From an uncultured Bacilli bacterium (GTDB lineage: Bacteria > Bacillota_I > Bacilli_A > RF39 > UBA660), in NCBI GenBank assembly GCA_947629315.1, contig CANRDB010000014.1, positions 1 to 34,686 of the forward strand: a DNA stretch of 34,686 nt, given 5' to 3'. Below are positions 15,766-23,830 of this stretch, piece after piece; position 1 is the stretch's first letter; every line of letters starts with the position of its first letter. The position numbers and the translations under genes are program-made. The notes below the pieces were generated by a model. That model ran no database searches and was not told where the DNA came from. It worked only from the letters and a program-made list of their open reading frames with translations.

Positions 15766-16506
15766 ATGATGGAAAAGAAAACACTCATTGATCAAGTAAC
15801 TCAATTAGAACATATGATAGAGAATAGTCATCACATTGTATTATTTAGTGGGGCAGGGGTCTCTACAGAAAGTGGCTTAAAGGATTTTCGTTCCAAGGAC
15901 GGTATGTATAGTCAATCTAGTAAATATCCTACTGAATATATGCTTAGTAGTGACATGTTTTGGAAACATACGGAAGAATTTTATGAATATTATAAGAAGA
16001 ATTTCAATTGTCTTGATGTTCAACCTAATATTACTCATCAATATTTTAAAAAACTAGAGGATAAAAACAAACTAAGAGCGATTGTTACGCAAAATATTGA
16101 TGGACTGCATACGAAAGCCGGAAATAAAAAGGTGTATGAAATTCATGGTACGATTATGACCAATCACTGTACTCAATGTTATAAAAACTACGATGCTTCA
16201 TACGTTTTTCAAAGTAAGGGAATTCCTACTTGTACATGTGGGGGAATGATTAAAACGGATGTCGTATTATATGGCGAATCTCTTCCAGAGGATGCTTTTG
16301 AAGCATCGATTCAAGCTATTCAAGATGCTGATTTATTGATAGTTGCTGGAACTTCTCTCACCGTAGAACCTGCTAGCAGTTTAATCCGTCTTTTTCAAGG
16401 AAACTATCTCGTTATTTTAAATCAGACAGAGACTTCCTATGACGATCAAGCCGATTTAGTGATTCATGATTCTTTAAAAAATATTTTTAAGAATTTGCAT
16501 AAGTAG
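15766..16506 (+). CDS. cobB: NAD-dependent protein deacylase (sirtuin)
   Basis: 246-residue Sir2-family enzyme that removes acyl groups from lysine using NAD+. Motifs in order: GAGVSTESGLKDFRS (29-43) for NAD binding, TQNIDGLH (108-115), catalytic His127 in YEIHG, the zinc site Cys135, Cys138, Cys156, Cys158, then GTSLTVEPASSL and the ILNQTE loop. The residues that favour succinyl or malonyl groups in class III sirtuins (Y..R) are not obvious, so simple deacetylation is the default expectation. Two adjacent ATGs (15766, 15769) follow AGGAAAG; either may start. Last gene of an operon with two acetyltransferases, so reversible acetylation may be the common theme. Confidence 0.95.
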   Translation: MMEKKTLIDQVTQLEHMIENSHHIVLFSGAGVSTESGLKDFRSKDGMYSQSSKYPTEYMLSSDMFWKHTEEFYEYYKKNFNCLDVQPNITHQYFKKLEDKNKLRAIVTQNIDGLHTKAGNKKVYEIHGTIMTNHCTQCYKNYDASYVFQSKGIPTCTCGGMIKTDVVLYGESLPEDAFEASIQAIQDADLLIVAGTSLTVEPASSLIRLFQGNYLVILNQTETSYDDQADLVIHDSLKNIFKNLHK

Positions 16507-16520
16507 GGGTTGTTCTATTG

Positions 16521-16546
16521 AAAAAAGAGCTTGATGCTCTTTTTTT
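16521..16546. terminator. Bidirectional terminator between sirtuin and minus-strand gene
   Basis: AAAAAAGAGC, loop TTGAT, GCTCTTTTTTT. The A-run and T-run allow termination of both convergent transcripts. Confidence 0.85.
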
Positions 16547-16556
16547 ATCCCATTTT

Positions 16557-17210
16557 TTAGATATGTATCGATTCCTTTTTATGATTGGAGATTTCAAATC
16601 GATAGATAGGACTATCATATAGAAGTTGAAATTGTCGTTCGATAGCCGATTTACGTTCTCCTTGTTTTTCTAGTTCTTTTTGCCAATAATTTTGATATCT
16701 TTGGGGGTTATATTCCTCTAGCATAAAATAGTCTTCTTTCCTATAAATAGAAAAAAATAAATCGGTTAAATCGATATCAATCATTGTATCAATCCCTATT
16801 TTGAAAGCTGTTTCTCCAACTCTTTTGACACAATCACTAAAATGATATCCCCCAATGACTAATTCCTCAATCGTTCCTAGTTGATTGAGTAATAAAAATT
16901 CATTGGGATATGTGGATACGAAATCTTTTTTGGGAGTTCCATCGCTATAGCAAGCGCTCGCTTGCTCAAAAGTGACATCCGTGTAAATGATTTTATCTTG
17001 TGGCTTAGGAACAATACCATATATATTTCGGTCAGGATATAGCGCAAACACTACTTGAAAACCGTGATCTCTATATCTTTTTTGAATACATTCATTTAAA
17101 ATGGGAAGGGGTCTTTTGATATTCCATTTATCATAGTAGCTATCATCCCGAAACAAAAACATCTTGGTGTACTCTTCAATAGGGTATAAATATAAAAATA
17201 CTTTGTTCAT
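16557..17210 (-). CDS. Unknown protein with a weak isochorismatase-like segment
   Basis: 217 residues, no signal peptide or membrane segment. I do not recognise the family as a whole. One stretch, ELVIGGYHFSDCVKRVGETA, followed by FKIGIDTMIDIDLTD, resembles the nucleophile region of isochorismatase-like cysteine hydrolases (hydrophobic strand, G, then C-V, a helix with A..G, then a strand ending in D). The N-terminal KVFLYLYPIEEY does not carry the usual 'viDmQ' Asp, so a hydrolase role is doubtful. The C-terminus is a charged helix (about 175-205). Start at ATG 17210 has AGAGG six bases upstream. It runs convergent to the sirtuin operon and has its own AT-rich -10 region upstream (TGATAAAAT near 17233-17241). 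Confidence 0.75.
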   Translation of the reverse strand: MNKVFLYLYPIEEYTKMFLFRDDSYYDKWNIKRPLPILNECIQKRYRDHGFQVVFALYPDRNIYGIVPKPQDKIIYTDVTFEQASACYSDGTPKKDFVSTYPNEFLLLNQLGTIEELVIGGYHFSDCVKRVGETAFKIGIDTMIDIDLTDLFFSIYRKEDYFMLEEYNPQRYQNYWQKELEKQGERKSAIERQFQLLYDSPIYRFEISNHKKESIHI

Positions 17211-17311
17211 AATAACCTCTCATCTATGGATATTTTATCATATTTGCGTGTCTTTTGATATTGATTTTATAAAAGTGGATTCCATAAAAATGAGATATAG
17301 GGATTTATATG

Positions 17312-18010
17312 TTAGGAATGTAATATCCATTCCACAATTACCTTTTTTATTTCGTAATATTCTTGTTCTTCAAATTGCATATTTGCTATACAAAATTTTT
17401 TAGATGCTATATGGGAACAAAACATGCATTCATATAGGTCAAAACAATCTTGAATAAATAGAGAGTTCATAACTTTACTAGAACATATTACATTACAACT
17501 ATTACTACAGTTTTTAGAATCATCACATCGAATACTAAAATTACATGCTCCCGATCTTTGAGATGCTAGTAAGAATTCACAATTTGCACAAGAATCGCAA
17601 TAAATTAAATTTTTAGAATCACTACAATCTGTACTTCTATAGATATTTTCACATCTATAAATCGTATCACTCTTGGCGACATTGATAGAATCATAAACTC
17701 TTTCCGTTGTAGTTAAATTGATAGTGTCCCATATATTCATGATTTCTTGAAGACTATGAATTTCTTGCTTCGGTAACATCCATCCTTCCGTTTTTTCTCT
17801 TTTTTCCATATTGTTAGCTGTGATAAATCTACCACTATGAATGGCATCAGCCCATGTTAGTTCATTGGTTGTGGAATCTTTCACTGGCTTTGGTAGTTTG
17901 ATATCAAAAGCATATTTTTCGAGTAGGGTATCAAGAGAATCATAATTCTCTTGATGGAATATACTTTTAAAAATCTTATTCACGATTTCTAATGCTTGTT
18001 TATCATTCAT
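17312..18010 (-). CDS. Cys-rich repeat protein, partner of the ATPase
   Basis: 232 residues. The N-terminal half (1-110) is helical and charged. Residues 120-207 contain 14 cysteines (120, 129, 138, 141, 144, 156, 162, 168, 172, 176, 189, 195, 198, 207) in short S/N/D-rich steps such as STDCSDSKN, CDSCANC and CDDSKNCSNSC. The end reads CMFCSHIASKKFCIANMQF then EEQEYYEIKK. This regular ladder suggests a right-handed beta-helix with stacked Cys/Ser/Asn positions. I recall similar 'C..C..S..C' ladders ending in '(K)YCI.N.qy..eEY' in candidate-phyla bacteria, without known function. Start at ATG 18010 follows AGGTGGG; a GTG 12 bases earlier is less likely. Four bases separate it from the ATPase stop, so the two are surely co-translated. 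Confidence 0.8.
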   Translation of the reverse strand: MNDKQALEIVNKIFKSIFHQENYDSLDTLLEKYAFDIKLPKPVKDSTTNELTWADAIHSGRFITANNMEKREKTEGWMLPKQEIHSLQEIMNIWDTINLTTTERVYDSINVAKSDTIYRCENIYRSTDCSDSKNLIYCDSCANCEFLLASQRSGACNFSIRCDDSKNCSNSCNVICSSKVMNSLFIQDCFDLYECMFCSHIASKKFCIANMQFEEQEYYEIKKVIVEWILHS

Positions 18011-18014
18011 TTTT

Positions 18015-19868
18015 TCACCCACCTTTTTTGTTCGTTGAATGAGATGTGAAAATATCTTTTAAACTGACATTACTTTGGATACTAAAATCCGTCTTCAAGT
18101 TACTTGATTTCTTTTGATAATCTTGCTTATTATCCTCTAGGATATCTCTTTTTACTCTAGAAATATTGGTATAATCTATGGTAGTTCCCTTAAAGGCTGG
18201 TAATAGGATTCCGTTAGATTCGACTCTCACGACGCATTCCCTGTTTTGTAGTTCCGTTAATAATTGAATTCTTTTTTCTTTAGAATTGTCTAAAGGTATT
18301 TGGATATCAAAATTGTCTACGAATACATTCGCATCTAATTTGGATACTCTAAAGATAAAGTAATTGGTAGTATTAGCAAATATAGAGTTTTTTAATTCAT
18401 CAGATACTTGATTAAAATATTGTCCTGCTAAAATTAAAGATAAATGATATTTTCTGGCTTCTGCTAAATATCGAGATAGTATAGGGTTTTCTACGACAGC
18501 TATTTCGTCGATGATAAATAGGATGTGTTCCTCTATTTCATGATGTTGGATTATGGTTAATAGTTGTTGCATGATTAAGCCTGCTATTGTCTTTGTAACT
18601 TTATCGCCAAGTTTTGTTCTATCTAGTGAGAACAAAGTCAAGAAATGCTGATGAACCGTATTTTTTAGATTTTCGTAATTTCCTTCCAAATGGAATATAG
18701 GTATCATTTCCATTTCATCGATAAAGCCGATGATGGGGGAGATAGCTTCCTCATAAGATTTTGTTTTCAAATCATTAAAATCTGATAGAAAGAATTCAAT
18801 TACACTAGTGGGTAATTGATATTGTAATTTTTTGATACAATCATTTCTATATTCTAAATCTAAAATAAGATGCCTTAAATTTCTAAAATTAAAAGATTCG
18901 TTCGTTAATAGTAAACGGATAGAATGCCTTAATACTCTTTCTAATTTAGAATTATATTGGTCAGCCATTAATGATTTTAATAAATCTAGCAGTAGTTCTG
19001 TGGAGGAGATAATATCATCTTTATTGTTCATAAACAAATTGATACTATCTAAATTATTTTGAAAATCAATCACTTTTCCAATCCCACCAATATCATTTTC
19101 TAAAGAGGCATGAGGATCGATAACTACCACTTTATACTTTTGACGTAAATTTTCACTTTGATGGATATTGTGAATGAATAAACTTATCAATTTCGATTTT
19201 CCAGATCCAGAAGAACCAAAGATAACGGAATGTTTATCAAAACGAAAACTATCTTGATTGAGATAGAACAGGCCTTGTGAATAGGGGAATGGATCAATGG
19301 ACAATAAAGCATGATTAGCGTTACTGCTTAAGATAGGCAATATCTTATTGAGTTCTAAATATTTTGGTGCTTTTTTGTAAAAATATCTTTTATTTCCTTC
19401 AAAGTCTATCGATAATATACAATCTGGACGAGCACATAAAATTTGGTATTTTTTGATAATTCCTTTCTTATTTACATAAAAAATCGCTTTTGATTTTATT
19501 TTTCCATCATAGAATTTTAGAAAATGAATTTCTAAATATTCCAAAGTACCTTTGTTTCTTATTTCACTATCATTTATGAAATCGATGATAGTGAAATTTA
19601 TGTTGGGGAATACGAAGTATTGATAATTGAATTTGGGCCTAATTCGTTCTTGCGTAGGTTTGAATAAGAAAGAATCCAGATGATTGATAGTAATTGGTAA
19701 AGGACATCTTGTTTTCACAAAATATTGAATTTGATTTTTGTCATTCGTAATGATGATTTTCCATTTTCTCAAAATTCCATTATAATTGGATAGGATTTGA
19801 ATGAACTTGAACCATTCCTCTTTTGAAACAAATGCCTTAGTTAGATAAATTTCTGACGTTATTCCCAT
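18015..19868 (-). CDS. VirD4/HerA-class ATPase, DUF87/TraG-like
   Basis: 617 residues. The N-terminal 200 residues show no membrane segment and match nothing I know. The ATPase core has Walker A GSSGSGKS (218-225), then VVVIDPHASLENDI (247-260, the DPHG-like strand of HerA/VirB4/TraG enzymes), Walker B LFIIDE (450-455), and EARKYHLSLILAGQYFNQ (470-487) with the sensor Gln and Arg finger region typical of VirD4/TraG coupling proteins. This class moves DNA or protein through a ring. Absence of membrane helices and of any other conjugation gene nearby argues against a full type IV system. The C-tail (about 575-617) is Lys/Ser-rich and disordered. Start ATG 19868 follows AGGGGGAT. Pairs with the Cys-repeat gene downstream. 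Confidence 0.85.
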   Translation of the reverse strand: MGITSEIYLTKAFVSKEEWFKFIQILSNYNGILRKWKIIITNDKNQIQYFVKTRCPLPITINHLDSFLFKPTQERIRPKFNYQYFVFPNINFTIIDFINDSEIRNKGTLEYLEIHFLKFYDGKIKSKAIFYVNKKGIIKKYQILCARPDCILSIDFEGNKRYFYKKAPKYLELNKILPILSSNANHALLSIDPFPYSQGLFYLNQDSFRFDKHSVIFGSSGSGKSKLISLFIHNIHQSENLRQKYKVVVIDPHASLENDIGGIGKVIDFQNNLDSINLFMNNKDDIISSTELLLDLLKSLMADQYNSKLERVLRHSIRLLLTNESFNFRNLRHLILDLEYRNDCIKKLQYQLPTSVIEFFLSDFNDLKTKSYEEAISPIIGFIDEMEMIPIFHLEGNYENLKNTVHQHFLTLFSLDRTKLGDKVTKTIAGLIMQQLLTIIQHHEIEEHILFIIDEIAVVENPILSRYLAEARKYHLSLILAGQYFNQVSDELKNSIFANTTNYFIFRVSKLDANVFVDNFDIQIPLDNSKEKRIQLLTELQNRECVVRVESNGILLPAFKGTTIDYTNISRVKRDILEDNKQDYQKKSSNLKTDFSIQSNVSLKDIFTSHSTNKKGG

Positions 19869-19913
19869 AAATCAACTATCCCCCTAGTTACCATTTTAGC
19901 AAAAGCACAAAAT

Positions 19914-19986
19914 AAAAAACTGACTTTTCAGCAATCAATTTTGTCAGATTAATCAATAGCTACTAAAAAGTCAGTTACATCATCAT
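19914..19986 (-). terminator. Minus-strand terminator overlapping the AraC gene end
   Basis: On the minus strand AACTGACTTTT (19986-19976) pairs perfectly with AAAAGTCAGTT (19928-19918) and is followed by TTTTTT (19919-19914). The loop is about 47 bases. The first arm lies within the coding sequence. Confidence 0.6.
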
Positions 19987-20746
19987 GATAATATTCTAAT
20001 TCTGGTAATTCTTTGAAATTATACTTACAAGATGGTAAAAATTCCTTGTAAAATTTTTGAGATATTTCATGAATTTCCGGGGCATTTTGAGAGGGAATAT
20101 GGAATTTTAGCCATTTGCTTTTAGGAATTTTGATATGTTCCATGGTAGATATTTCTGTTGTATATAGACAATAGTATTTATCCACTTTAACTCTTTCAAT
20201 ATCTTTATAAGTAACCATTCCATATTGGACTTGTCCATATTTTGCAAGATATTTTTGTTCTGTTTTACGAAAAAAGTTAGGGGCATCTTGCTCAATTTTC
20301 TCATTATTTGTTTTCATACTTACCCCGTATAAATTTATTTCGTCAAGATGAATGATTTCATAATTTAGTTCTGTGGTGATATTCCTATCTTCCGGAAAAA
20401 CTATTCTTGGAAAGTTTTTTAATTTGGTTTCTTTATTGATATGACTAGGTTTTACACCATGAAATTTTTCAAAAGCTCTAGAAAATGAGGTGGCATTATC
20501 ATATTGATATTTGAATGCTACCTCTATTATTTTCTGATTTTTTTCATATAAATCAAAGGCCGCATTTGATAATCTTCTTTTTCTAATATACTCTGATAAA
20601 GAAATACCTGCAATCATAGTAAATAATCTTTGCATCGTATAAATATTGACTCCTAGAAATTTTGCCAATGTTTCATAGGGGATATCTTTATCAAGGTTTT
20701 CATCAATATATTTGGTTATCTCGTTTAAACTTTTATAGATATTCAA
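19949..20746 (-). CDS. AraC-family regulator with GyrI-like ligand domain
   Basis: 265 residues. Residues 1-105 hold the two AraC helix-turn-helix units: DIPYETLAKFLGVNIYTMQR (21-40) and the second with QKIIEVAFKYQYDNATSFSR then FEKFHGVKPSHINK. About 122-265 form a GyrI/Rob-type effector-binding domain (LNYEIIHLDEINLYGVSM, YGMVTYKDIERVKVDKYYCL, WLKFHIPSQ). Proteins of this layout sense small hydrophobic or drug-like molecules. The start is TTG at 20746, six bases after AGGTGA; no ATG in frame has a ribosome site. A possible -10 (TAAAAT on the minus strand, 20771-20766) lies just upstream. Its target may be the broken divergent gene or itself. Confidence 0.88.
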   Translation of the reverse strand: MNIYKSLNEITKYIDENLDKDIPYETLAKFLGVNIYTMQRLFTMIAGISLSEYIRKRRLSNAAFDLYEKNQKIIEVAFKYQYDNATSFSRAFEKFHGVKPSHINKETKLKNFPRIVFPEDRNITTELNYEIIHLDEINLYGVSMKTNNEKIEQDAPNFFRKTEQKYLAKYGQVQYGMVTYKDIERVKVDKYYCLYTTEISTMEHIKIPKSKWLKFHIPSQNAPEIHEISQKFYKEFLPSCKYNFKELPELEYYHDDVTDFLVAID

Positions 20747-20935
20747 AGTACATCACCTATTTATTATTTTAACATAAAATGATGGGAAAGATTCATAAGG
20801 ATTAGAAAGCAGGAAATGGTAAGTTCGGTGATTGTCTATTATATAGAAAAAATATTAAGGAGAGTCAGCAAATTTTTAAGCATATTTTACAAGAAAATGA
20901 TTTGTATGCTAAAATGATAATAGGAAGTGATTATC

Positions 20936-21493
20936 ATGCCAATCAAATAGGCTTTAGAAGAATTAAGAAAGTATGTTCAAGATTTCATCTCAGTGGGGGA
21001 TGCAGAAATAGCTATTCAAAATAATAAGGATGAATTTATCCATAAATGGACAAAGGTAATGCAGTATTATCAATATGTTGTCCATCATACTAGAACAATG
21101 AGTGATGAGTGGTTTGAAGCCGTTAATATCGTGAGTGATATTAGTGCAGAAAATCCCAGTTTAGAAGAATATGTGGATTTCATAGTGGGGGAGAAAACCC
21201 AAGAACATTCGCAAACATCCAGTAGTGTGAACATGGATTCCTCTGCTCTTACCAATCAAGTAGAATCCTATGTTTCAGAAATTGAACATATGCAATCTTG
21301 GGATCCCAATCATATAGAGGAAATCGCATGGCAATTACAAGCGTGTCAAAAAAAACTAATTTCTAATCAAAGCTCCTTTGAACCAACTTTATATCAAAGT
21401 CTCATGGATGATATCAATCGTTCATTAGATAAAATAGGAAGATTTCATGATATGCTTCATTCGGAGGCAATCGAAGATATCAAAAGAATGTAG
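20936..21493 (+). pseudogene. Helical protein gene interrupted by TAG at codon 5
   Basis: ATG 20936 with GGAAGTG upstream reads MPIK, then TAG (20948-20950), then continues in the same frame without a stop for 181 codons: ALEELRKYVQDFIS and onward to KRM at 21493. The next possible start is GTG 20993, which has no ribosome site. A single C-to-T change from a Gln codon (CAG to TAG) would explain it. The remaining protein is all-helical and acidic with a Ser/Thr-rich hinge (HSQTSSSVNMDSS) and no recognised domain. A terminator follows, so the unit was once functional. Suppression or restart at GTG 20993 would give a 166-residue product. Confidence 0.65.
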
Positions 21494-21533
21494 GCTAGGG
21501 TATTTTAAAATGCTCTTGCCTTTTTATTTTTTT
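21492..21533 (+). terminator. Terminator after the interrupted gene
   Basis: AGGC-TAGGGTATTTT pairs with AAAATGCTCT-GCCT through two G-T pairs, followed by TTTTATTTTTTT. Confidence 0.75.
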
Positions 21534-21551
21534 AGAAAAAGCGAAAAAGTG

Positions 21552-21580
21552 TCGACTGTGTGAAGTTTTTATGATATAAT
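21552..21580 (+). promoter_or_regulatory. Promoter of the zinc-ribbon protein gene
   Basis: TCGACT (21552-21557), 17-base spacer, TATAAT (21575-21580) with a TGA extension. Confidence 0.55.
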
Positions 21581-21607
21581 GAATTTGTATGTAGAGGAGT
21601 TGAATAT

Positions 21608-22741
21608 ATGGAATTAAAAAAATTGAAGTGTCCTTCTTGTGGAGCAGAATTGGAGTTTTCTGGAGATTCCGATGAAATGAGATGTAAATTCTGTGGATCT
21701 AAAGTAATTATCGATGATAAAGCTACAGAAGTGGGAAGAATTAAAAAAGCCGAAATGAAGGCAAAAAAAGAATTAGATGAGTATGAATTAGAAAAGAAAA
21801 AGAAAACAGATGACTACAATGATGAACGGAAATATAAGAAAGAAAAAAATACAGGTAAATTAAAAGGATGGGCTATTGCTTTAACCATTATTTGTTTATT
21901 ATTTACGTTTACTGCTTTTAGCGATGGTAAAATACTTAGTGGATTAATTGGTATCGTTCAAATTGTGGCATTTGGTTATGTAACATTACTTTGTTTAGAT
22001 GTGTTACCAGAAAAGATGAAAAATCTTCATAAAATTGTTTTTATAGGTGGATGTGTTTTGATTATTCCGTTTATAGCTTTAGGAGATGTTCAAATCGGCG
22101 GAAAAGCCAATCACGCTAAAGAAGAGGCAGAAAAACTTGATTGGAGTGAATATGTTCTAAGTGATAAATTGCCAGAACCAGAAACTTTAAAGGGAAGATT
22201 GGTTTCTGATTCATCAAATTATTTATCCCTCTATATTATGGGTGTAGATAAAGAGGAATATAAGAATTATGTAAGTGCTTGTAAGGATGAAGGATATACT
22301 GTTGATATTGATAATTCTTCTTATTCCTTTAGCGCAAAAAATGAAGAAGGATATTCTCTAAGACTATATTTTGATGAAGAGGATAAAGAATATAGTATTA
22401 GTTTAGAAGGACCTGAAGAGGAAACACCAGAGGATCCAGAAGAAGATTCAAAAGAAGAGACATCTAAACCATCTACCAATAACGGTCTTGGTAAAGAGTT
22501 TAAACAAGCGATGGATGATTATGAATCATTTATGGATGAATATATAAAATTTATGAAAAAATATAATGCTAATCCAAGTGATGCTTCTTTATTAAAAGAT
22601 TATTCAAATTATGCAGATAAATATATAAAAGCATTAGAATCATTTGAAAAATGGGAGGATGATGATTTGAATGATGAGGAAATGAAGTATTATTTAGAAG
22701 TAGAAACTAGAATTAATAAGAAATTACTAGAAATACAATAA
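21608..22741 (+). CDS. Zinc-ribbon membrane protein with DUF6591-like domain
   Basis: 377 residues. N-terminal zinc ribbon CPSCGAELEF with Cys8, Cys11, Cys26 and Cys29; a charged coiled-coil (about 45-82); three membrane segments (about 87-105, 109-131, 142-159); an extracytoplasmic beta-rich domain (about 178-270: LDWSEYVLSDKLPEPETLKG, YKNYVSACKDEGYTVDID, then LRLYFDEEDKEYSISLEGPE) that resembles DUF6591; an acidic Pro/Glu linker; and a C-terminal helical bundle (about 295-377). Many gut Bacillota have such zinc-ribbon plus DUF6591 proteins, with unknown role. Start ATG 21608 follows GAGGAG. Domain name is from memory and tentative; the topology is clear. Confidence 0.82.
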   Translation: MELKKLKCPSCGAELEFSGDSDEMRCKFCGSKVIIDDKATEVGRIKKAEMKAKKELDEYELEKKKKTDDYNDERKYKKEKNTGKLKGWAIALTIICLLFTFTAFSDGKILSGLIGIVQIVAFGYVTLLCLDVLPEKMKNLHKIVFIGGCVLIIPFIALGDVQIGGKANHAKEEAEKLDWSEYVLSDKLPEPETLKGRLVSDSSNYLSLYIMGVDKEEYKNYVSACKDEGYTVDIDNSSYSFSAKNEEGYSLRLYFDEEDKEYSISLEGPEEETPEDPEEDSKEETSKPSTNNGLGKEFKQAMDDYESFMDEYIKFMKKYNANPSDASLLKDYSNYADKYIKALESFEKWEDDDLNDEEMKYYLEVETRINKKLLEIQ

Positions 22742-22743
22742 AA

Positions 22744-22784
22744 AGAAAGACAATTACAGGGTTCGTAATTGTCTTTCTGTGTTT
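22744..22784 (+). terminator. Long perfect hairpin after the zinc-ribbon gene
   Basis: AGAAAGACAATTAC (22744-22757), loop AGGGTTC, GTAATTGTCTTTCT (22765-22778), a 14-bp perfect stem, followed by GTGTTTT. The T-tract is short but the stem is strong. Confidence 0.7.
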
Positions 22785-22909
22785 TATGTAAATTATCACT
22801 AGTAAGATCTGGTATTTAATGAGTTCGATATGGAAAAAATCAAACTAAAATGTAATCAAAAAACGAGATAGAAGCTAATCATCAATTTCTAAAAATAATG
22901 TTGATATCT

Positions 22910-23830
22910 TTATGTAGATTTTTTTAATTGATAAATATAATAAATATGATCTATTACCGTATAGTAGTTATTCTGATAATGAAATATATAGGAATTATGA
23001 TTAATGGCTATATGGATTAAATCTTTTAAACTAGTTAAATAAAGAACATCATCAATATTCCTATTAGGTTCCTTTTGAATGGGGATTATGATATCTTGAT
23101 AGTCCTTTAAAATTGTCTCTTCACTATTATTGCTGAATAAAATTTTACTGACGAGATAAATAATGACTATCCCAATCATAAAGACTGATAGTATTTCTAT
23201 AAAAATACTTTGGTTATCATTTTCTGACAAAGCATTTTCTTCTTTCATCGTCAGTTCTATCACGTTTTCGTTAAGGGGAATCATTAATTCAACGGAAGGA
23301 TTATCTTTATCATCAATTTTTACATTTAGTTTTATCGATAAATAGTTTTCTGTTTTTATATGATAATATTCTTGAAAAGATTTCACATAATTCACATAAT
23401 ATTGATAATCTAATTGGTAATTCTCTTTTATCTGAATTTCTTTTTCCTTTAAATGATTCCTAGTTTTTAAAATAAAATCTTTTGTCCAAATTAATTTTGT
23501 ACCATTATCCGCATAACTTTTGATAGTTGCTGTAAGACCATAAGAATAGTCCATTTTTTCCTTTGTTTTGTTTTTTATATAGTAATCAAAATAAATATCA
23601 ATATGTTGAATGGAACCTGCAATATAGGAATGATTAGATTCTAATGGATTATTGATAAAATAATTGTTAGGATTTAAAGTAACCTCATAATCTGTGTTAT
23701 TTTGTGATTGATAGGTATTTCTTTTTTTTCTAGTATTATGAATGTAGATTCCTCCTAAAACAAGAATTCCTATTAGAAGAATTGTCACGAAAATCGAGAA
23801 GATTTTTCTTTTTTTATTGTTTTCTTGCAA
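22910..23830 (-). CDS. DUF5305-like membrane protein of the SipW operon
   Basis: 306 residues with one membrane segment near the N-terminus (IFSIFVTILLIGILVLGGIY), a ~180-residue outer domain with YIAGSIQHIDIYFDYYIKNK and YSYGLTATIKSYADNGTKLI, a second membrane segment (IEILSVFMIGIVIIYLVSKI), and a cytoplasmic tail. This layout and the strand pattern fit DUF5305, a family often found beside ER-type signal peptidases. Start chosen at TTG 23830 because AAAGGAG lies seven bases upstream; the alternative ATG 23836 would leave only one base after that site. It overlaps the signal peptidase gene by 17 bases. Third and last gene of the operon. Confidence 0.75.
   Translation of the reverse strand: MQENNKKRKIFSIFVTILLIGILVLGGIYIHNTRKKRNTYQSQNNTDYEVTLNPNNYFINNPLESNHSYIAGSIQHIDIYFDYYIKNKTKEKMDYSYGLTATIKSYADNGTKLIWTKDFILKTRNHLKEKEIQIKENYQLDYQYYVNYVKSFQEYYHIKTENYLSIKLNVKIDDKDNPSVELMIPLNENVIELTMKEENALSENDNQSIFIEILSVFMIGIVIIYLVSKILFSNNSEETILKDYQDIIIPIQKEPNRNIDDVLYLTSLKDLIHIAINHNSYIFHYQNNYYTVIDHIYYIYQLKKST

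Noticed and set aside
18015-19868. Possible conjugation or integrative element
   Set aside because: Only one VirD4/HerA-like ATPase is present. No relaxase, VirB4/VirB6, integrase, origin of transfer or direct repeats were seen around it.
20813-21023. Open frame of about 70 codons overlapping the start of the TAG-broken gene
   Set aside because: It has no start codon with a ribosome site and overlaps a better supported frame. Probably chance in AT-rich DNA.
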